In this document: piece after piece, positions 35,503 through 44,286 of the stretch
Position numbering within the stretch: the first letter of the stretch is position 1
How the letters are laid out: every line of letters starts with the position of its first letter
Source: Streptomyces sp. 15-116A
GTDB lineage: Bacteria; Actinomycetota; Actinomycetes; Streptomycetales; Streptomycetaceae
NCBI RefSeq assembly: GCF_025290915.1
Contig: NZ_JAOCQE010000014.1
Coordinates: 1 to 59,749, forward strand
Direction of reading: 5' to 3'
DNA length: 59,749 bases
Notes under the pieces: model-generated
The model's input: only the letters and a program-made list of their open reading frames with translations
The model's database searches: none
What the model was told of the DNA's origin: nothing
Position numbers and translations under genes: made by a program

Positions 35503-36210
35503 ATGACGACGACCGAGGAAACCAGGCGTGTGTACGGGTACGCGGACGTGCCCGGGCTGATGAGTCTCATGACCGGCGACGAGAAGCACGGGCCGGCCGC
35601 GACGTCCACCCTGGATGTGCTGTGGGTGCTGTACGACCGGGTGCTGCGGGTGAGTCCGGAGCGGGTGGACGATCCGGGACGGGACCGGTTCCTGCTGTCG
35701 AAGGGGCACGGGCCGATGGCGTACTACGCCGTGCTGGCCGCGAAGGGGTTCCTGCCAGTGGAGTGGCTCCCGGACTTCGGCTCCTACGACTCCCCGCTCG
35801 GCCATCATCCCGACCGGATGCTGGTGCCGGGGGCGGAGATCGGCAGCGGCTCGCTGGGGCACGGGCTGCCGATCGCGGTCGGTACGGCGCTGGGGCTGCG
35901 GGCGCAGGGGCTCGACGAGCCGCGGGTGTGGACGCTGATCGGGGACGCCGAGCTGGACGAGGGCAGCAATCACGAGGCGCTCGCCTTCGCCGGGCCCGCC
36001 GGTCTGGAGCGGCTGCACGTCGTCGTCGTGGACAACTCCTCCGCGAGTCATGCCCGGCCCGGCGGGATCGCCGCGCGGTTCGAGGCGGCGGGCTGGTCCA
36101 CGCGCACCGTCGACGGCCGTGATCACGAGGCGCTGTACGCCGCGTTCACCGCGCCGCATCCGGGGCGGCCCCATGTGGTGGTGGCCCGGGTCGAGCCGAA
36201 GTCCGTGTGA
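35503..36210 (+). CDS. Transketolase, N-terminal (TPP-binding) subunit
   Basis: 235 residues matching the first half of transketolase: FLLSKGHGPMAYYAVLAAKG, PGAEIGSGSLGHGLPIAVG, and the TPP/Mg motif IGDAELDEGSNHEALAFAG ending in VVVDNSS. It needs the C-terminal subunit encoded 40 bases downstream to form an active 2+2 enzyme, transferring two-carbon units between sugar phosphates. There is no ribosome-binding site before the ATG, and the promoter at 35465-35495 predicts a leaderless mRNA. Confidence 0.92.
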   Translation: MTTTEETRRVYGYADVPGLMSLMTGDEKHGPAATSTLDVLWVLYDRVLRVSPERVDDPGRDRFLLSKGHGPMAYYAVLAAKGFLPVEWLPDFGSYDSPLGHHPDRMLVPGAEIGSGSLGHGLPIAVGTALGLRAQGLDEPRVWTLIGDAELDEGSNHEALAFAGPAGLERLHVVVVDNSSASHARPGGIAARFEAAGWSTRTVDGRDHEALYAAFTAPHPGRPHVVVARVEPKSV

Positions 36211-36250
36211 AGTCCCCTTACTCATCCAGCACTTGAAAGGAGCGATCTCC

Positions 36251-37171
36251 GTGGACACCATGCGTGATCGTCTGGCCCCTGTCGTCTCCCGGCTGCTCGA
36301 CGAGGATCCACGGGTCGCCGTGGTGCTCGCCGAGATCGGCAGGGACGGATTCGAGGCGGCCCAGCGGCGGCATCCCGACCGGGTCGTGAACGTCGGCATT
36401 CGTGAGCAGTTGCTGGTGGGGGCCGCGGCCGGGATGGCGCTCACGGGGTTGCGGCCGGTGGTGCACACGTTCGCCAGCTTCCTGGTCGAGCGGCCCTTCG
36501 AGCAGGTCAAGCTGGATCTGGGGCATCAGGGCGTGGGTGCGGTGCTGGTGAGCGCCGCCGCGTCCTTCGACTGGCCCGCCGGTGGATATACGCACATGGC
36601 GCCGGGCGATGTGGCGCTGCTGGACACCCTGGACGGCTGGACCGTGCATGTGCCGGGGCACCCGGACGAGGCCGAGACGCTGCTGCGGCACGCCGTGGCC
36701 GCCGGGGACGACAAGGTGTACGTGCGGTTGTCCGTGCAGGCCAACGAGCAGGCCCGGCCCGTGGACGGCGAGCGGTTCCTGAGCGTGCGCGAGGGCAGGT
36801 CGGGAGTCGTGATCGCGGTCGGCCCGATGCTGGACGCGGTGCTCGCCGCGACGGAGGGCCTGGACGTCACGGTCCTGTACGCCACCACCGTCCGCCCCTT
36901 CGACGGCGCCGCTCTGCGCCGGGCCACGGAGGCGGCGGGGACGGATGTCGTGCTGGTCGAGCCGTATCTGGCGGGCACGTCGACGGGGGCGGCGAACGAC
37001 GCGCTGTCGGATGTACCGCACCGGGTGCTGGGGCTGGGCGTGGGCCGAGCCGAGCTGCGGCGGTACGGCCACATCGAGGAGCATGTCGCGGCGCACGGCC
37101 TCGACGCGCGGTCGCTGCGCGAGCGGATCGGGGGTTTCCTGTCGGCGGGGCGGGTGGCGGCGGGGGTTTGA
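36251..37171 (+). CDS. Transketolase, C-terminal subunit
   Basis: 306 residues covering the pyrimidine-binding and C-terminal transketolase domains: RVVNVGIREQLLVGAAAGMA with the cofactor-activating Glu, VVHTFASFLVERPFEQVKLD, then SVREGRSGVVIAVGPMLDAVLA and VTVLYATTVRPFD. I chose the GTG at 36251, eight bases after AAAGGAG; an ATG at 36260 is too far from it. Unlike its partner it has a classical ribosome-binding site. Confidence 0.91.
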   Translation: MDTMRDRLAPVVSRLLDEDPRVAVVLAEIGRDGFEAAQRRHPDRVVNVGIREQLLVGAAAGMALTGLRPVVHTFASFLVERPFEQVKLDLGHQGVGAVLVSAAASFDWPAGGYTHMAPGDVALLDTLDGWTVHVPGHPDEAETLLRHAVAAGDDKVYVRLSVQANEQARPVDGERFLSVREGRSGVVIAVGPMLDAVLAATEGLDVTVLYATTVRPFDGAALRRATEAAGTDVVLVEPYLAGTSTGAANDALSDVPHRVLGLGVGRAELRRYGHIEEHVAAHGLDARSLRERIGGFLSAGRVAAGV

Positions 37172-37205
37172 TGGGCGCGGCCCGGGGTTCATCCCCCCCG
37201 GCGGC

Positions 37206-38537
37206 TCAACCCCGTTCGGAACAGGTGTCCTTGGCGGTCGGCTTCCGGTGCGGCGAGGTGCCGGGATCCGGCCGGCCCAAGGGCCCCTCGCCCGGGGATG
37301 TCTCCGCACGGACCAGGTTGCGTATCGCCGGGACCGCCAGCAGGGCGCCCGAGACGACGAGGCTGATCACGCCGGCCGCCAGCAGAACGTGCTGTGTGCC
37401 GAGCAGCGACGCGGCGGGGCCGGCGAGGGCCTGGCCGACCGGCATCATCGCCAGGGAGCCGGCCACGTCGTAGGCGTGGATGCGGTTGAGGACGTCCGGC
37501 GGGACCTGGGTCTGCACGCTGGTCGCCCACATCACGCCCCAGAACGACAGGCCGGCCCCGGCGACGGCCGCCCCGGCCGCCATGGCCGGCACCCCGAGCC
37601 CGGCCCCGACGGAGGCGGGGAACGCCGCGAAGGCGAAGAGGGCGATCGCGCCGGCGCGGAGCATACGGCGGGGCCGCAGACGCAGCGCGAGGAAACCGCC
37701 GACGACCGTGCCCGCGCCGAGAGCGGAGTTGACCAGGCCGTACGCGCGCGGGCCGTGCTCCTGCACCACATCGGCGGCGACCAGCGGGACGGTCGGCCCC
37801 CACACGGCGATCATGTACAGGCACCAGATGGCGATGACTCCCCAGAGCCAGGTGCGGGCCCGGAACTCCCGCCAGCCCTCCACGAGATCGGCCCGGAAGG
37901 CGCGGCGGCCGGTGTGCGGTGCCGTCCGGCTGCCCGCCGGGAGCGGGGGGAGCCGGAGCAGCAGCAGGCACAGGGCGCTCACCCCGTACGTCGCCGCGTG
38001 CGCCACGAAGACGCCACCCGGTGAGGCGAAGCCGACGAGCAGTCCGGCGAGGGCGGGTCCGGCGAGCTGGGCGCTGGACTCGGCGATGCGTATCGCCCCG
38101 TTGGCGCCCTGGATGTCGGAGGCGAGCCGGGGCACGGTGCTGGCGACACCGGGCTGGAACACCGCGCCGGCGACGCCGTTGACGAAGCCGATGGCGCAGA
38201 TCTCCCACAGCACGACATGCCCGGAGAAGAACAGCCCGGCCGCGAGCAACTGGGCGGCCAGGCGCACCAGATCGGCCCCGATCATCAGCTTGCGGGTGCT
38301 GAACCGGTCGGCGATCACCCCGCCGAAGACGACGAGCCCGGCGAACGCGGCGGCGGTCGCGGCCATGGCCAGACCGACGGCGCCCGCCCCGTACCCGTGC
38401 TGCAGCAACCCCGCGGCCAGCGCCACGGGCAGCATGGTGTCACCGAGCCGGGCGACGGCCCGCGCGACGAAGAACAGCCCGAAGTCCCGCGACCAGACCT
38501 CCCGGGCCCGCGTCGACTTCTCGGACGTCGCCCTCAC
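37206..38537 (-). CDS. MFS transporter (DHA3/EntS-type exporter)
   Basis: 443 residues with twelve hydrophobic segments. The loop 2-3 motif GGVIADRFSTRKLMIGADLVR is the MFS motif A of the DHA3 family (macrolide/siderophore exporters). GTG at 38537 has GGGGAGG upstream. Such proteins export drugs or siderophores by proton antiport; no siderophore genes are nearby, so the cargo is open. It is convergent with the transketolase genes. Confidence 0.87.
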   Translation of the reverse strand: MRATSEKSTRAREVWSRDFGLFFVARAVARLGDTMLPVALAAGLLQHGYGAGAVGLAMAATAAAFAGLVVFGGVIADRFSTRKLMIGADLVRLAAQLLAAGLFFSGHVVLWEICAIGFVNGVAGAVFQPGVASTVPRLASDIQGANGAIRIAESSAQLAGPALAGLLVGFASPGGVFVAHAATYGVSALCLLLLRLPPLPAGSRTAPHTGRRAFRADLVEGWREFRARTWLWGVIAIWCLYMIAVWGPTVPLVAADVVQEHGPRAYGLVNSALGAGTVVGGFLALRLRPRRMLRAGAIALFAFAAFPASVGAGLGVPAMAAGAAVAGAGLSFWGVMWATSVQTQVPPDVLNRIHAYDVAGSLAMMPVGQALAGPAASLLGTQHVLLAAGVISLVVSGALLAVPAIRNLVRAETSPGEGPLGRPDPGTSPHRKPTAKDTCSERG

Positions 38538-38668
38538 CTGCTTGCCTCCCCGACCGCTGCCCCGTGCCGTCTGCCCCTCACGTCACGGCGGCCGGAGCCC
38601 CCTGTGGCCCCGGCTTCCGCTCACGGTCCCGGATCATGCCACGGGGCAGTGACAACGCCCCGGGAATT

Positions 38669-39028
38669 TCAGTCCGCGGGCGGCAGCCCCAGCCCAGGGT
38701 GGGCCTCCAGCAGCCGGGGCGGGGCCGCCTGGCGCCAGGAGTCGGCCAGGATGTCGTGCAGTTCGGCCTCGTCCTCGAGGGCGGAGAGGCGGACTCTGAC
38801 CCAGGCGAACTGCGCCTCGTGCTCGGCGATCCAGAACTTCCGCGGTTCGGCGAGGGCCAGTTCGTCGCGTTCCTCCTTCGGGCAGCGCACGGCGATCGAG
38901 GTCTCGTCCTCGGGCAGCGTGGCGAACATCTTCCCCGCGACCCGGAACGTGGGCATGCTCCAGGCGACCTTCTCCGTCGTGTCCGGCAGGGACAGGGCGA
39001 TCCGTCGTACGTCTTCGGCATCCGGCAT
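38669..39028 (-). CDS. MmcQ/YjbR-family protein
   Basis: 119 residues: VRRIALSLPDTTEKVAWSMP, TFRVAGKMFATLPEDETSIA, EPRKFWIAEHEAQFAWVRVR. This is the YjbR fold (CyaY-like DNA-binding superfamily), widespread and of unknown function. The ATG at 39028 fits homologues; its ribosome-binding site is weak. Confidence 0.82.
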   Translation of the reverse strand: MPDAEDVRRIALSLPDTTEKVAWSMPTFRVAGKMFATLPEDETSIAVRCPKEERDELALAEPRKFWIAEHEAQFAWVRVRLSALEDEAELHDILADSWRQAAPPRLLEAHPGLGLPPAD

Positions 39029-39058
39029 GGCAGGCACCGTAGCGCCTGCCACTGACAA

Positions 39059-39604
39059 TCACCTGGTCGGAGCGTGGTGCGGGGTCCCCGCGAGGCGCTT
39101 GTAGTAGATCGTCGTCGGCCGGAGCACCCCGGCCGGGTCCGCCGCGTAGTCGGGGATCGCGCCCACGGGGGTCCAGCCGGCGGAGCGGTAGAGGTGTTCG
39201 GCGGGGCTGTCCGTCTCGGTGTCCAGGTGCAGCAGGGTGATGCCGCGCGCGGCGGCTGCCTCCTCCGCGAGGGCCAGCAGCCTGCGCCCCAGTCCCCGGC
39301 CGCGGGCGGCGCGGTGCACCATGAGCTTCACGAGTTCGGCGCGGTGGGCGCTGTTGGGCTTGTCGGGGAAGGCGAGGCTGATGGTGCCGAGCGCCCGGCC
39401 CTCGTCGTCGTAGGCGACCCAGACGGCGAGTTCGCCGGCGGCGACCGCAGCGGACCGCTCCTTCCACCAGGCGAGGGCGGCGCCCTTGTCGAGCGGGGCG
39501 AGGAAGCCGACGGAGGCCCCGCCGTCCACGGTGTCGGTCAGCAGGTCGGCCAGGGTCTCGGCGTCCTCGGCCAGTCGACCGGCGTCCACGGGGGTGATGT
39601 TCAT
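39059..39604 (-). CDS. GNAT-family N-acetyltransferase
   Basis: A 181-residue acetyl-CoA-dependent acetyltransferase. The CoA-binding motif A is AELVKLMVHRAARGRGLGRRLLALAEEAAAARG, preceded by LGTISLAFP and followed by LHLDTETDSPAEHLYRSAGW. Its ATG overlaps the stop of the XRE regulator (ATGA), so the two are coupled and the regulator probably controls this enzyme. The acceptor is unknown. Confidence 0.87.
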   Translation of the reverse strand: MNITPVDAGRLAEDAETLADLLTDTVDGGASVGFLAPLDKGAALAWWKERSAAVAAGELAVWVAYDDEGRALGTISLAFPDKPNSAHRAELVKLMVHRAARGRGLGRRLLALAEEAAAARGITLLHLDTETDSPAEHLYRSAGWTPVGAIPDYAADPAGVLRPTTIYYKRLAGTPHHAPTR

Positions 39605-40185
39605 GGCCGTACCACCGCCAGGACGTAGCGCACGTCGTCCGGTCCGGGGCAGCGGAAGCGTGTCGGGCCCCAGACGCGCAGCCTGAGGCAGTCGCCGGTG
39701 GCAAGGGGGTGGTCGGTGTCCTGGGCCGTCACGGTGAGGGCTCCTTCCAGCACCCAGATGTGCTGTTCGAGGCCGGGCACGGGCGGCCGGTCGTAGGCGA
39801 TGTCGGCGCCGGCGGTGAGCCTGCCCTCGACCAGTTCGCCGCGCAGCCCGCCGTGCGGCGGTGACACGGACCGGCGGACGAAACCGGAGGCCGTGTCCTC
39901 CCACACCGGCTGCTCGGCGGCCCGCACCACCGGGGCGGGCTCCGCCTCGACCTCGCTGAGCAGCTGGGACATGGTGCGCCCGTAGACGGCGCAGAGGCGA
40001 TTGAGCAGGGAGGCGGTCGGGCTGATCTCCGCCCGCTCGGCCCGGGACAGGGTGGACCGGCTGATCCCGCTGCGATCCGCCAACTCTCCGAGGGACCAGC
40101 CGTGTTCGGCCCGCAGTTCGGCCAGCCGCGCGCCCAGCCGGACGTCGACGGGGTCCGGGGTCACCCCTGCCTCATCTCGTTTCAT
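39601..40185 (-). CDS. XRE-family regulator with C-terminal cupin domain
   Basis: 194 residues. The HTH is LAELRAEHGWSLGELADRSG and ISRSTLSRAERAEISPTASL (residues 20-60). A cupin sensor domain follows (GLEQHIWVLEGALTVTAQDTD, LATGDCLRLRVWGPTRFRC). Such proteins sense small ligands or metals. A 37-bp palindrome covers its own start codon, strongly suggesting autorepression together with the downstream acetyltransferase. Confidence 0.88.
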   Translation of the reverse strand: MKRDEAGVTPDPVDVRLGARLAELRAEHGWSLGELADRSGISRSTLSRAERAEISPTASLLNRLCAVYGRTMSQLLSEVEAEPAPVVRAAEQPVWEDTASGFVRRSVSPPHGGLRGELVEGRLTAGADIAYDRPPVPGLEQHIWVLEGALTVTAQDTDHPLATGDCLRLRVWGPTRFRCPGPDDVRYVLAVVRP

Positions 40186-40214
40186 ATCCGGGACTGTATC
40201 CCAGATATGAAACG
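40178..40214. promoter_or_regulatory. 37-bp near-perfect palindromic operator at the XRE-cupin start
   Basis: CGTTTCATATCCGGGA (40178-40193), a 5-base centre CTGTA, and TCCCAGATATGAAACG (40199-40214) pair at 15 of 16 positions. The left arm includes the regulator's start codon at 40185-40183; the right arm ends 6 bases before the LysR stop at 40220. Confidence 0.75.
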
Positions 40215-40219
40215 ACTGC

Positions 40220-41125
40220 TCAGGCCTCCCCGGCGGCCTCGCGGAGCGCGTCCAGGACGGGCTTGATCAGCGGATGCTCCTCCGCGCCCCGGCGCACCGC
40301 GGCGAAGACCCGGCGCGTGGGCGCCACTCCGTCGACCGGGCGCACCACCACGCCGGTCAGATCCATGCCGCGCAGCGCCGAGCGGGGCACGAGCGCCACC
40401 CCGGCGTCCGCCGAGGCGAGCGCGACGACCGCGCGGAAGTCGTCGGAGGAGTGCTCCAGACGGGGCTGGAACCCGGCGTTCTCGCAGGCCAGCACCACCA
40501 CGTCATGGCAGGGGTTGCCCGGGTACGGTCCGATCCACGGGTCCTTGGCCAGTTCGGCCAGCGGCACCTCGGCGGTGTCCGCGAGGCGGTGGGTGACGGG
40601 GACGACCGCGTCGAAGGGCTCCGCGTACAGCGGTACGTGGGCGAGGCGCGGATCGTCGGCGGGCGGCGCCCCCCGGTACTCGACCGCGACGGCGACGTCG
40701 ACCTGCCGGTCCAGCACCATCGGCAGACTGGCGTCGCCCTCGGCGTCCTGGACGCGGATGCGGATGCCGGGCGCCGACCGGGCGAGGCGGGCCACCGCGG
40801 GCGCGACGACCTCGGCGATCCCGGTCGCGAAGGAGGCGACGGTCACGGTTCCGGCCGAGCCCGAGCTGTAGGCGGCGAGCTCGGCGGCGGCCCGCTCCAG
40901 CTGGGCGAGGACGGCGTTGGTGTGACGCAGCAGGATCTCGCCGGCCGGGGTCAGCCGTACGCCCTTGGCGCTGCGCTCCACCAGCCGGTGGCCCGTCTCC
41001 TGTTCCAGCGCGGTGAGCTGCTGGGACACGGCCGACGGGGTGAGGTACAGCGCGGCGGCAGCCGCCGTGACCGTGCGGTGGTCGGCCACCGCACGGAGGA
41101 TGTGGAGCCGCCGCGCCTCGATCAT
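40220..41125 (-). CDS. LysR-family transcriptional regulator
   Basis: 301 residues. The N-terminal winged HTH is RRLHILRAVADHRTVTAAAA and LYLTPSAVSQQLTALEQETG. The effector domain starts TVTVASFATGIAEVVAPAVARL. The gene is downstream of kbl on the same strand with a 36-base gap, so it may be on the tdh-kbl transcript or control it, although LysR regulators are more often divergent from targets. Confidence 0.9.
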   Translation of the reverse strand: MIEARRLHILRAVADHRTVTAAAAALYLTPSAVSQQLTALEQETGHRLVERSAKGVRLTPAGEILLRHTNAVLAQLERAAAELAAYSSGSAGTVTVASFATGIAEVVAPAVARLARSAPGIRIRVQDAEGDASLPMVLDRQVDVAVAVEYRGAPPADDPRLAHVPLYAEPFDAVVPVTHRLADTAEVPLAELAKDPWIGPYPGNPCHDVVVLACENAGFQPRLEHSSDDFRAVVALASADAGVALVPRSALRGMDLTGVVVRPVDGVAPTRRVFAAVRRGAEEHPLIKPVLDALREAAGEA

Positions 41126-41161
41126 GCGATCGATTGTCTCAAATACAGCGGTGCCGTCGGC

Positions 41162-42355
41162 TCAGGCGTCGAGCTCCGCCCGTGCCGCGACGAAGGCGTC
41201 CACGGCGCGGTCGACGTCCGCGGTGGAGTGCGCGGCCGACAGCTGGACCCGGATACGGGCCTGGCCCTGCGGCACCACCGGGTAGGAGAACCCGATCACG
41301 TACACCCCGCGCTCCAGCAGCAGCTCGGCCATGCGTCCGGCCCGTGCCGCGTCGCCGATCATCACCGGGGCGATGGCGTGGTCGCCGGGGAGGATGTCGA
41401 AGCCCTCCTCGGTCATCCGGCGGCGGAACAGGGCGGTGTTCTCCGCGAGCCGGACCCGCAGGTCGTCCGCCGACTCCAGCAGGTCGAGGACCTTGAGCGA
41501 GGCCGCGGCGATCACCGGGGCGAGCGTGTTGGAGAACAGGTACGGCCGCGAGCGCTGGCGCAGCAGGGCGACGATCTCCGCGCGGGCGGCGACATAGCCG
41601 CCGGACGCGCCGCCGAGGGCCTTGCCGAGGGTGCCGGTGATGATGTCGACGCGGTCCATCACGCCGTGCAGTTCGGGGGTGCCGCGCCCGCCGGGGCCGA
41701 CGAAGCCGACGGCGTGCGAGTCGTCGACCATGACCATCGCGTCGTAGCGGTCGGCGAGGTCGCAGATCTCCCGCAGCGGCGCCACATAGCCGTCCATGGA
41801 GAACACGCCGTCGGTGACGATCAGCCTGCGGCGCGCGTCCGAGGCCTCCTTGAGCTGCGTCTCCAGGTCCTCCAGGTCACGGTTGGCGTACCGGAAGCGG
41901 CGGGCCTTGGACAGGCGGATGCCGTCGATGATGGAGGCGTGGTTCAGGGCGTCGGAGATGACCGCGTCCTCCGGGCCGAGCAGTGTCTCGAACACGCCGC
42001 CGTTGGCGTCGAAGCAGGAGGAGTACAGGATCGTGTCCTCCTGGCCGAGGAACGCCGACAGCCGCGCCTCGAGCTCCTTGTGCACCTCCTGGGTGCCGCA
42101 GATGAAGCGGACGGACGCCATGCCGTAGCCCCAGCGGTCCAGCGCCTCGTGGGCGGCGGCGATCACCTCGGGGTGGTCGGCGAGGCCGAGGTAGTTGTTG
42201 GCGCAGAAGTTGAGGACCTCGCCGGGGCGGCCGCCGGCGGTGACGTTCACGGTGGCCGACTGCGGGGTGCCGATGACGCGCTCGGGCTTGTGCAGACCGG
42301 CGGCGCGGATCTCGTCGAGGGTGGCGCGCAGGTCGTCGCGGACGGATTCGAACAT
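41162..42355 (-). CDS. kbl: Glycine C-acetyltransferase (2-amino-3-ketobutyrate CoA ligase)
   Basis: A 397-residue PLP enzyme of the alpha-oxoamine synthase family: [41 protein letters not shown], and the PLP-lysine motif [20 protein letters not shown]. It cleaves 2-amino-3-ketobutyrate with CoA to glycine and acetyl-CoA. It lies 41 bases after tdh, its pathway partner. Confidence 0.95.
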   Translation of the reverse strand: MFESVRDDLRATLDEIRAAGLHKPERVIGTPQSATVNVTAGGRPGEVLNFCANNYLGLADHPEVIAAAHEALDRWGYGMASVRFICGTQEVHKELEARLSAFLGQEDTILYSSCFDANGGVFETLLGPEDAVISDALNHASIIDGIRLSKARRFRYANRDLEDLETQLKEASDARRRLIVTDGVFSMDGYVAPLREICDLADRYDAMVMVDDSHAVGFVGPGGRGTPELHGVMDRVDIITGTLGKALGGASGGYVAARAEIVALLRQRSRPYLFSNTLAPVIAAASLKVLDLLESADDLRVRLAENTALFRRRMTEEGFDILPGDHAIAPVMIGDAARAGRMAELLLERGVYVIGFSYPVVPQGQARIRVQLSAAHSTADVDRAVDAFVAARAELDA

Positions 42356-42396
42356 GGCAGCTCCAAGGGTGCGTTACGGGCGAACCGAGCAAAAAA

Positions 42397-43428
42397 TCAA
42401 GCAGTCCAGTCGAGGATGACCTTGCCGCCCTTGCCGCTCGCCGCGTCGTCGAAGGCGGCCTCGAAGTCGCGGTAGCCGTAGCGTCCGGTGATGACCGGGG
42501 CGAGGTCCAGGCCGCCCTCCAGCAGCACCGACATGGCGTACCAGGTCTCGAACATCTCCCGGCCGTAGATGCCCTTGATGGTGATCATCGAGGTGACGAT
42601 CCGGGCCCAGTCGACCGGGAACTCCTCGGCGGGCAGGCCGAGCATCGCGATCCGGCCGCCGTGCGTCATGTTGGCGAGCATGTCCCGCAGGGCCTCGGGG
42701 CGGCCGGACATCTCCAGGCCGACGTCGAAGCCCTCGCGCAGGCCGAGGGCCTGCTGCCCGTCGGCGATGGTCGACTCGGCGACGTTCAGGGCCAGACTCG
42801 CGCCGATCTTGCGGGCGAGCTCCAGGCGCTCCTCGCTGACGTCGGTGATCATGACGTGCCGGGCGCCCGCGTGCCGGGCCACGGCGGCGGCCATCAGGCC
42901 GATGGGGCCGGCGCCGGTGATCAGCACGTCCTCGCCGACGACCGGGAAGGACAGCGCGGTGTGCACGGCGTTGCCGAACGGGTCGAAGATCGCGGCGATG
43001 TCGAGGTCGACGGGGACGCGGTGCACCCAGACGTTGGTGGCGGGCAGCGTGACGTACTCGGCGAAGGCGCCGTCGCGTCCCACACCGAGACCCACGGTGG
43101 CCCGGCACAGATGGCGGCGGCCGGCCAGGCAGTTGCGGCACTTGCCGCACACCAGGTGGCCCTCGCCGCTCACGCGGTCACCGACCTTGATGTCCTCGGG
43201 GACGTCCCGGCCGGTCTCCACCACTTCGCCGGCGAACTCGTGCCCGAGGACCAGCGGGGTGCTGATGGTCTGCCGGGCCCAGCCGTCCCAGTTGCGGATG
43301 TGCAGGTCGGTGCCGCAGATTCCGGTGCGCAGCACCTTGATCAGCACCTCACCCGGTCCGACGGCGGGCTCCGGGACGTCCGCGAGCCACAGCCCGGGTT
43401 CCGCCTTCTGCTTGACCAGCGCCTTCAA
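42397..43428 (-). CDS. tdh: L-threonine 3-dehydrogenase
   Basis: A 343-residue zinc alcohol dehydrogenase that oxidises threonine to 2-amino-3-ketobutyrate. Catalytic-zinc ligands are in [10 protein letters not shown] and [13 protein letters not shown]; the structural zinc cysteines are in [20 protein letters not shown]; the NAD site is [20 protein letters not shown]. The start is a TTG at 43428 with CAGGAG upstream (MKALVKQ). A large hairpin stands just before it. With kbl it degrades threonine to glycine and acetyl-CoA. Confidence 0.93.
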   Translation of the reverse strand: MKALVKQKAEPGLWLADVPEPAVGPGEVLIKVLRTGICGTDLHIRNWDGWARQTISTPLVLGHEFAGEVVETGRDVPEDIKVGDRVSGEGHLVCGKCRNCLAGRRHLCRATVGLGVGRDGAFAEYVTLPATNVWVHRVPVDLDIAAIFDPFGNAVHTALSFPVVGEDVLITGAGPIGLMAAAVARHAGARHVMITDVSEERLELARKIGASLALNVAESTIADGQQALGLREGFDVGLEMSGRPEALRDMLANMTHGGRIAMLGLPAEEFPVDWARIVTSMITIKGIYGREMFETWYAMSVLLEGGLDLAPVITGRYGYRDFEAAFDDAASGKGGKVILDWTA

Positions 43429-43451
43429 CGCAACGGCTCCTGTGGGTGAGT

Positions 43452-43490
43452 CCCGGCACCCGGGCATGCGAAGGAAGCCCGGGTGCCGGG
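43452..43490. promoter_or_regulatory. 14-bp hairpin upstream of tdh
   Basis: CCCGGCACCCGGGC (43452-43465) and GCCCGGGTGCCGGG (43477-43490) are perfectly complementary with an 11-base loop. The hairpin ends 24 bases before the tdh start and 146 bases after the GAF gene. It is either the terminator of the conservon operon or a leader element controlling tdh. The remaining bases to 43635 hold nothing else I can name. Confidence 0.7.
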
Positions 43491-43635
43491 AAGAGGAGTG
43501 GAATCGCACTGCAATCTGCCGTACAACACCTTCACCGGTCCATCGAGGATTTCTTAAGCGCAGCCACAGCTTTCCTTCACGCCGTCACCTCATCGGCGGT
43601 GCGACCCCCTCGCGGTGCTCACCGCCGCGGCCGTC

Positions 43636-44211
43636 TCACAGCGGCAGCCCGTCGTCCTCCCGCCGCTCCAGGCGTACGACGAGATCCGCGGCCCGCTCCT
43701 TGATGGCGGCCAGGCCCTCCTGTCCCCAGGCCCGCGGGCGGATGTCGCAGACGGACACGGTGCCCAGCACCATGCCGGTGCTGTCGATCAGCGGGGCGCC
43801 CAGATAGGAGCGGATGCCGAACTCGTCGACGACCGGGTTGCCCGCGAACCGCGGATAGTCGCTCACGTCCGGGAGCGCCAGCGCCTTGCGCCGGGCCACC
43901 ACATGGGGGCAGAAGCCATGGTCGCGGGGCAGCACCCGGCCCAGCAGGGCACCGGTGCCGTCACTGCGGACGGCGGGCGGGGCGGCCGGGGTGCACAGGC
44001 CCGCGAAGAACTGACCCTCCTCGCCGAGGAAGTTGACCATGGCGTACGGGGCTCCGGTGAGCTCGGCGAGACCGTAGGCGAAGGCGTCGAGGGAGGGCTC
44101 GGGGCGCTCCCCCAGGCCCAGCCGGTGCAGCCTGCGGGTTCGGGCGGGTGCCTCCTTGTCCTCCGGGGTGAGCAGCAGACGACCGGCCGGGCGGGGCGGG
44201 TCGTAGCTCAT
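43636..44211 (-). CDS. GAF-domain protein of the conservon
   Basis: 191 residues with one GAF domain (about 40-185): FAYGLAELTGAPYAMVNFLG, HGFCPHVVARRKALALPDVS, IRSYLGAPLIDSTGMVLGTV. Such free GAF proteins accompany CvnABCD sets in Streptomyces and may sense small molecules or redox state; the CPHVV cysteine is a candidate ligand. It is 75 bases after cvnD on the same strand. Confidence 0.85.
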   Translation of the reverse strand: MSYDPPRPAGRLLLTPEDKEAPARTRRLHRLGLGERPEPSLDAFAYGLAELTGAPYAMVNFLGEEGQFFAGLCTPAAPPAVRSDGTGALLGRVLPRDHGFCPHVVARRKALALPDVSDYPRFAGNPVVDEFGIRSYLGAPLIDSTGMVLGTVSVCDIRPRAWGQEGLAAIKERAADLVVRLERREDDGLPL

Positions 44212-44286
44212 GGGCGGGCTCCCTGAGGGTGGGCGAAGGTCCTATGGGCGACGGTCATATACGGGCTCCGTGACGGTGTGCGGGGA

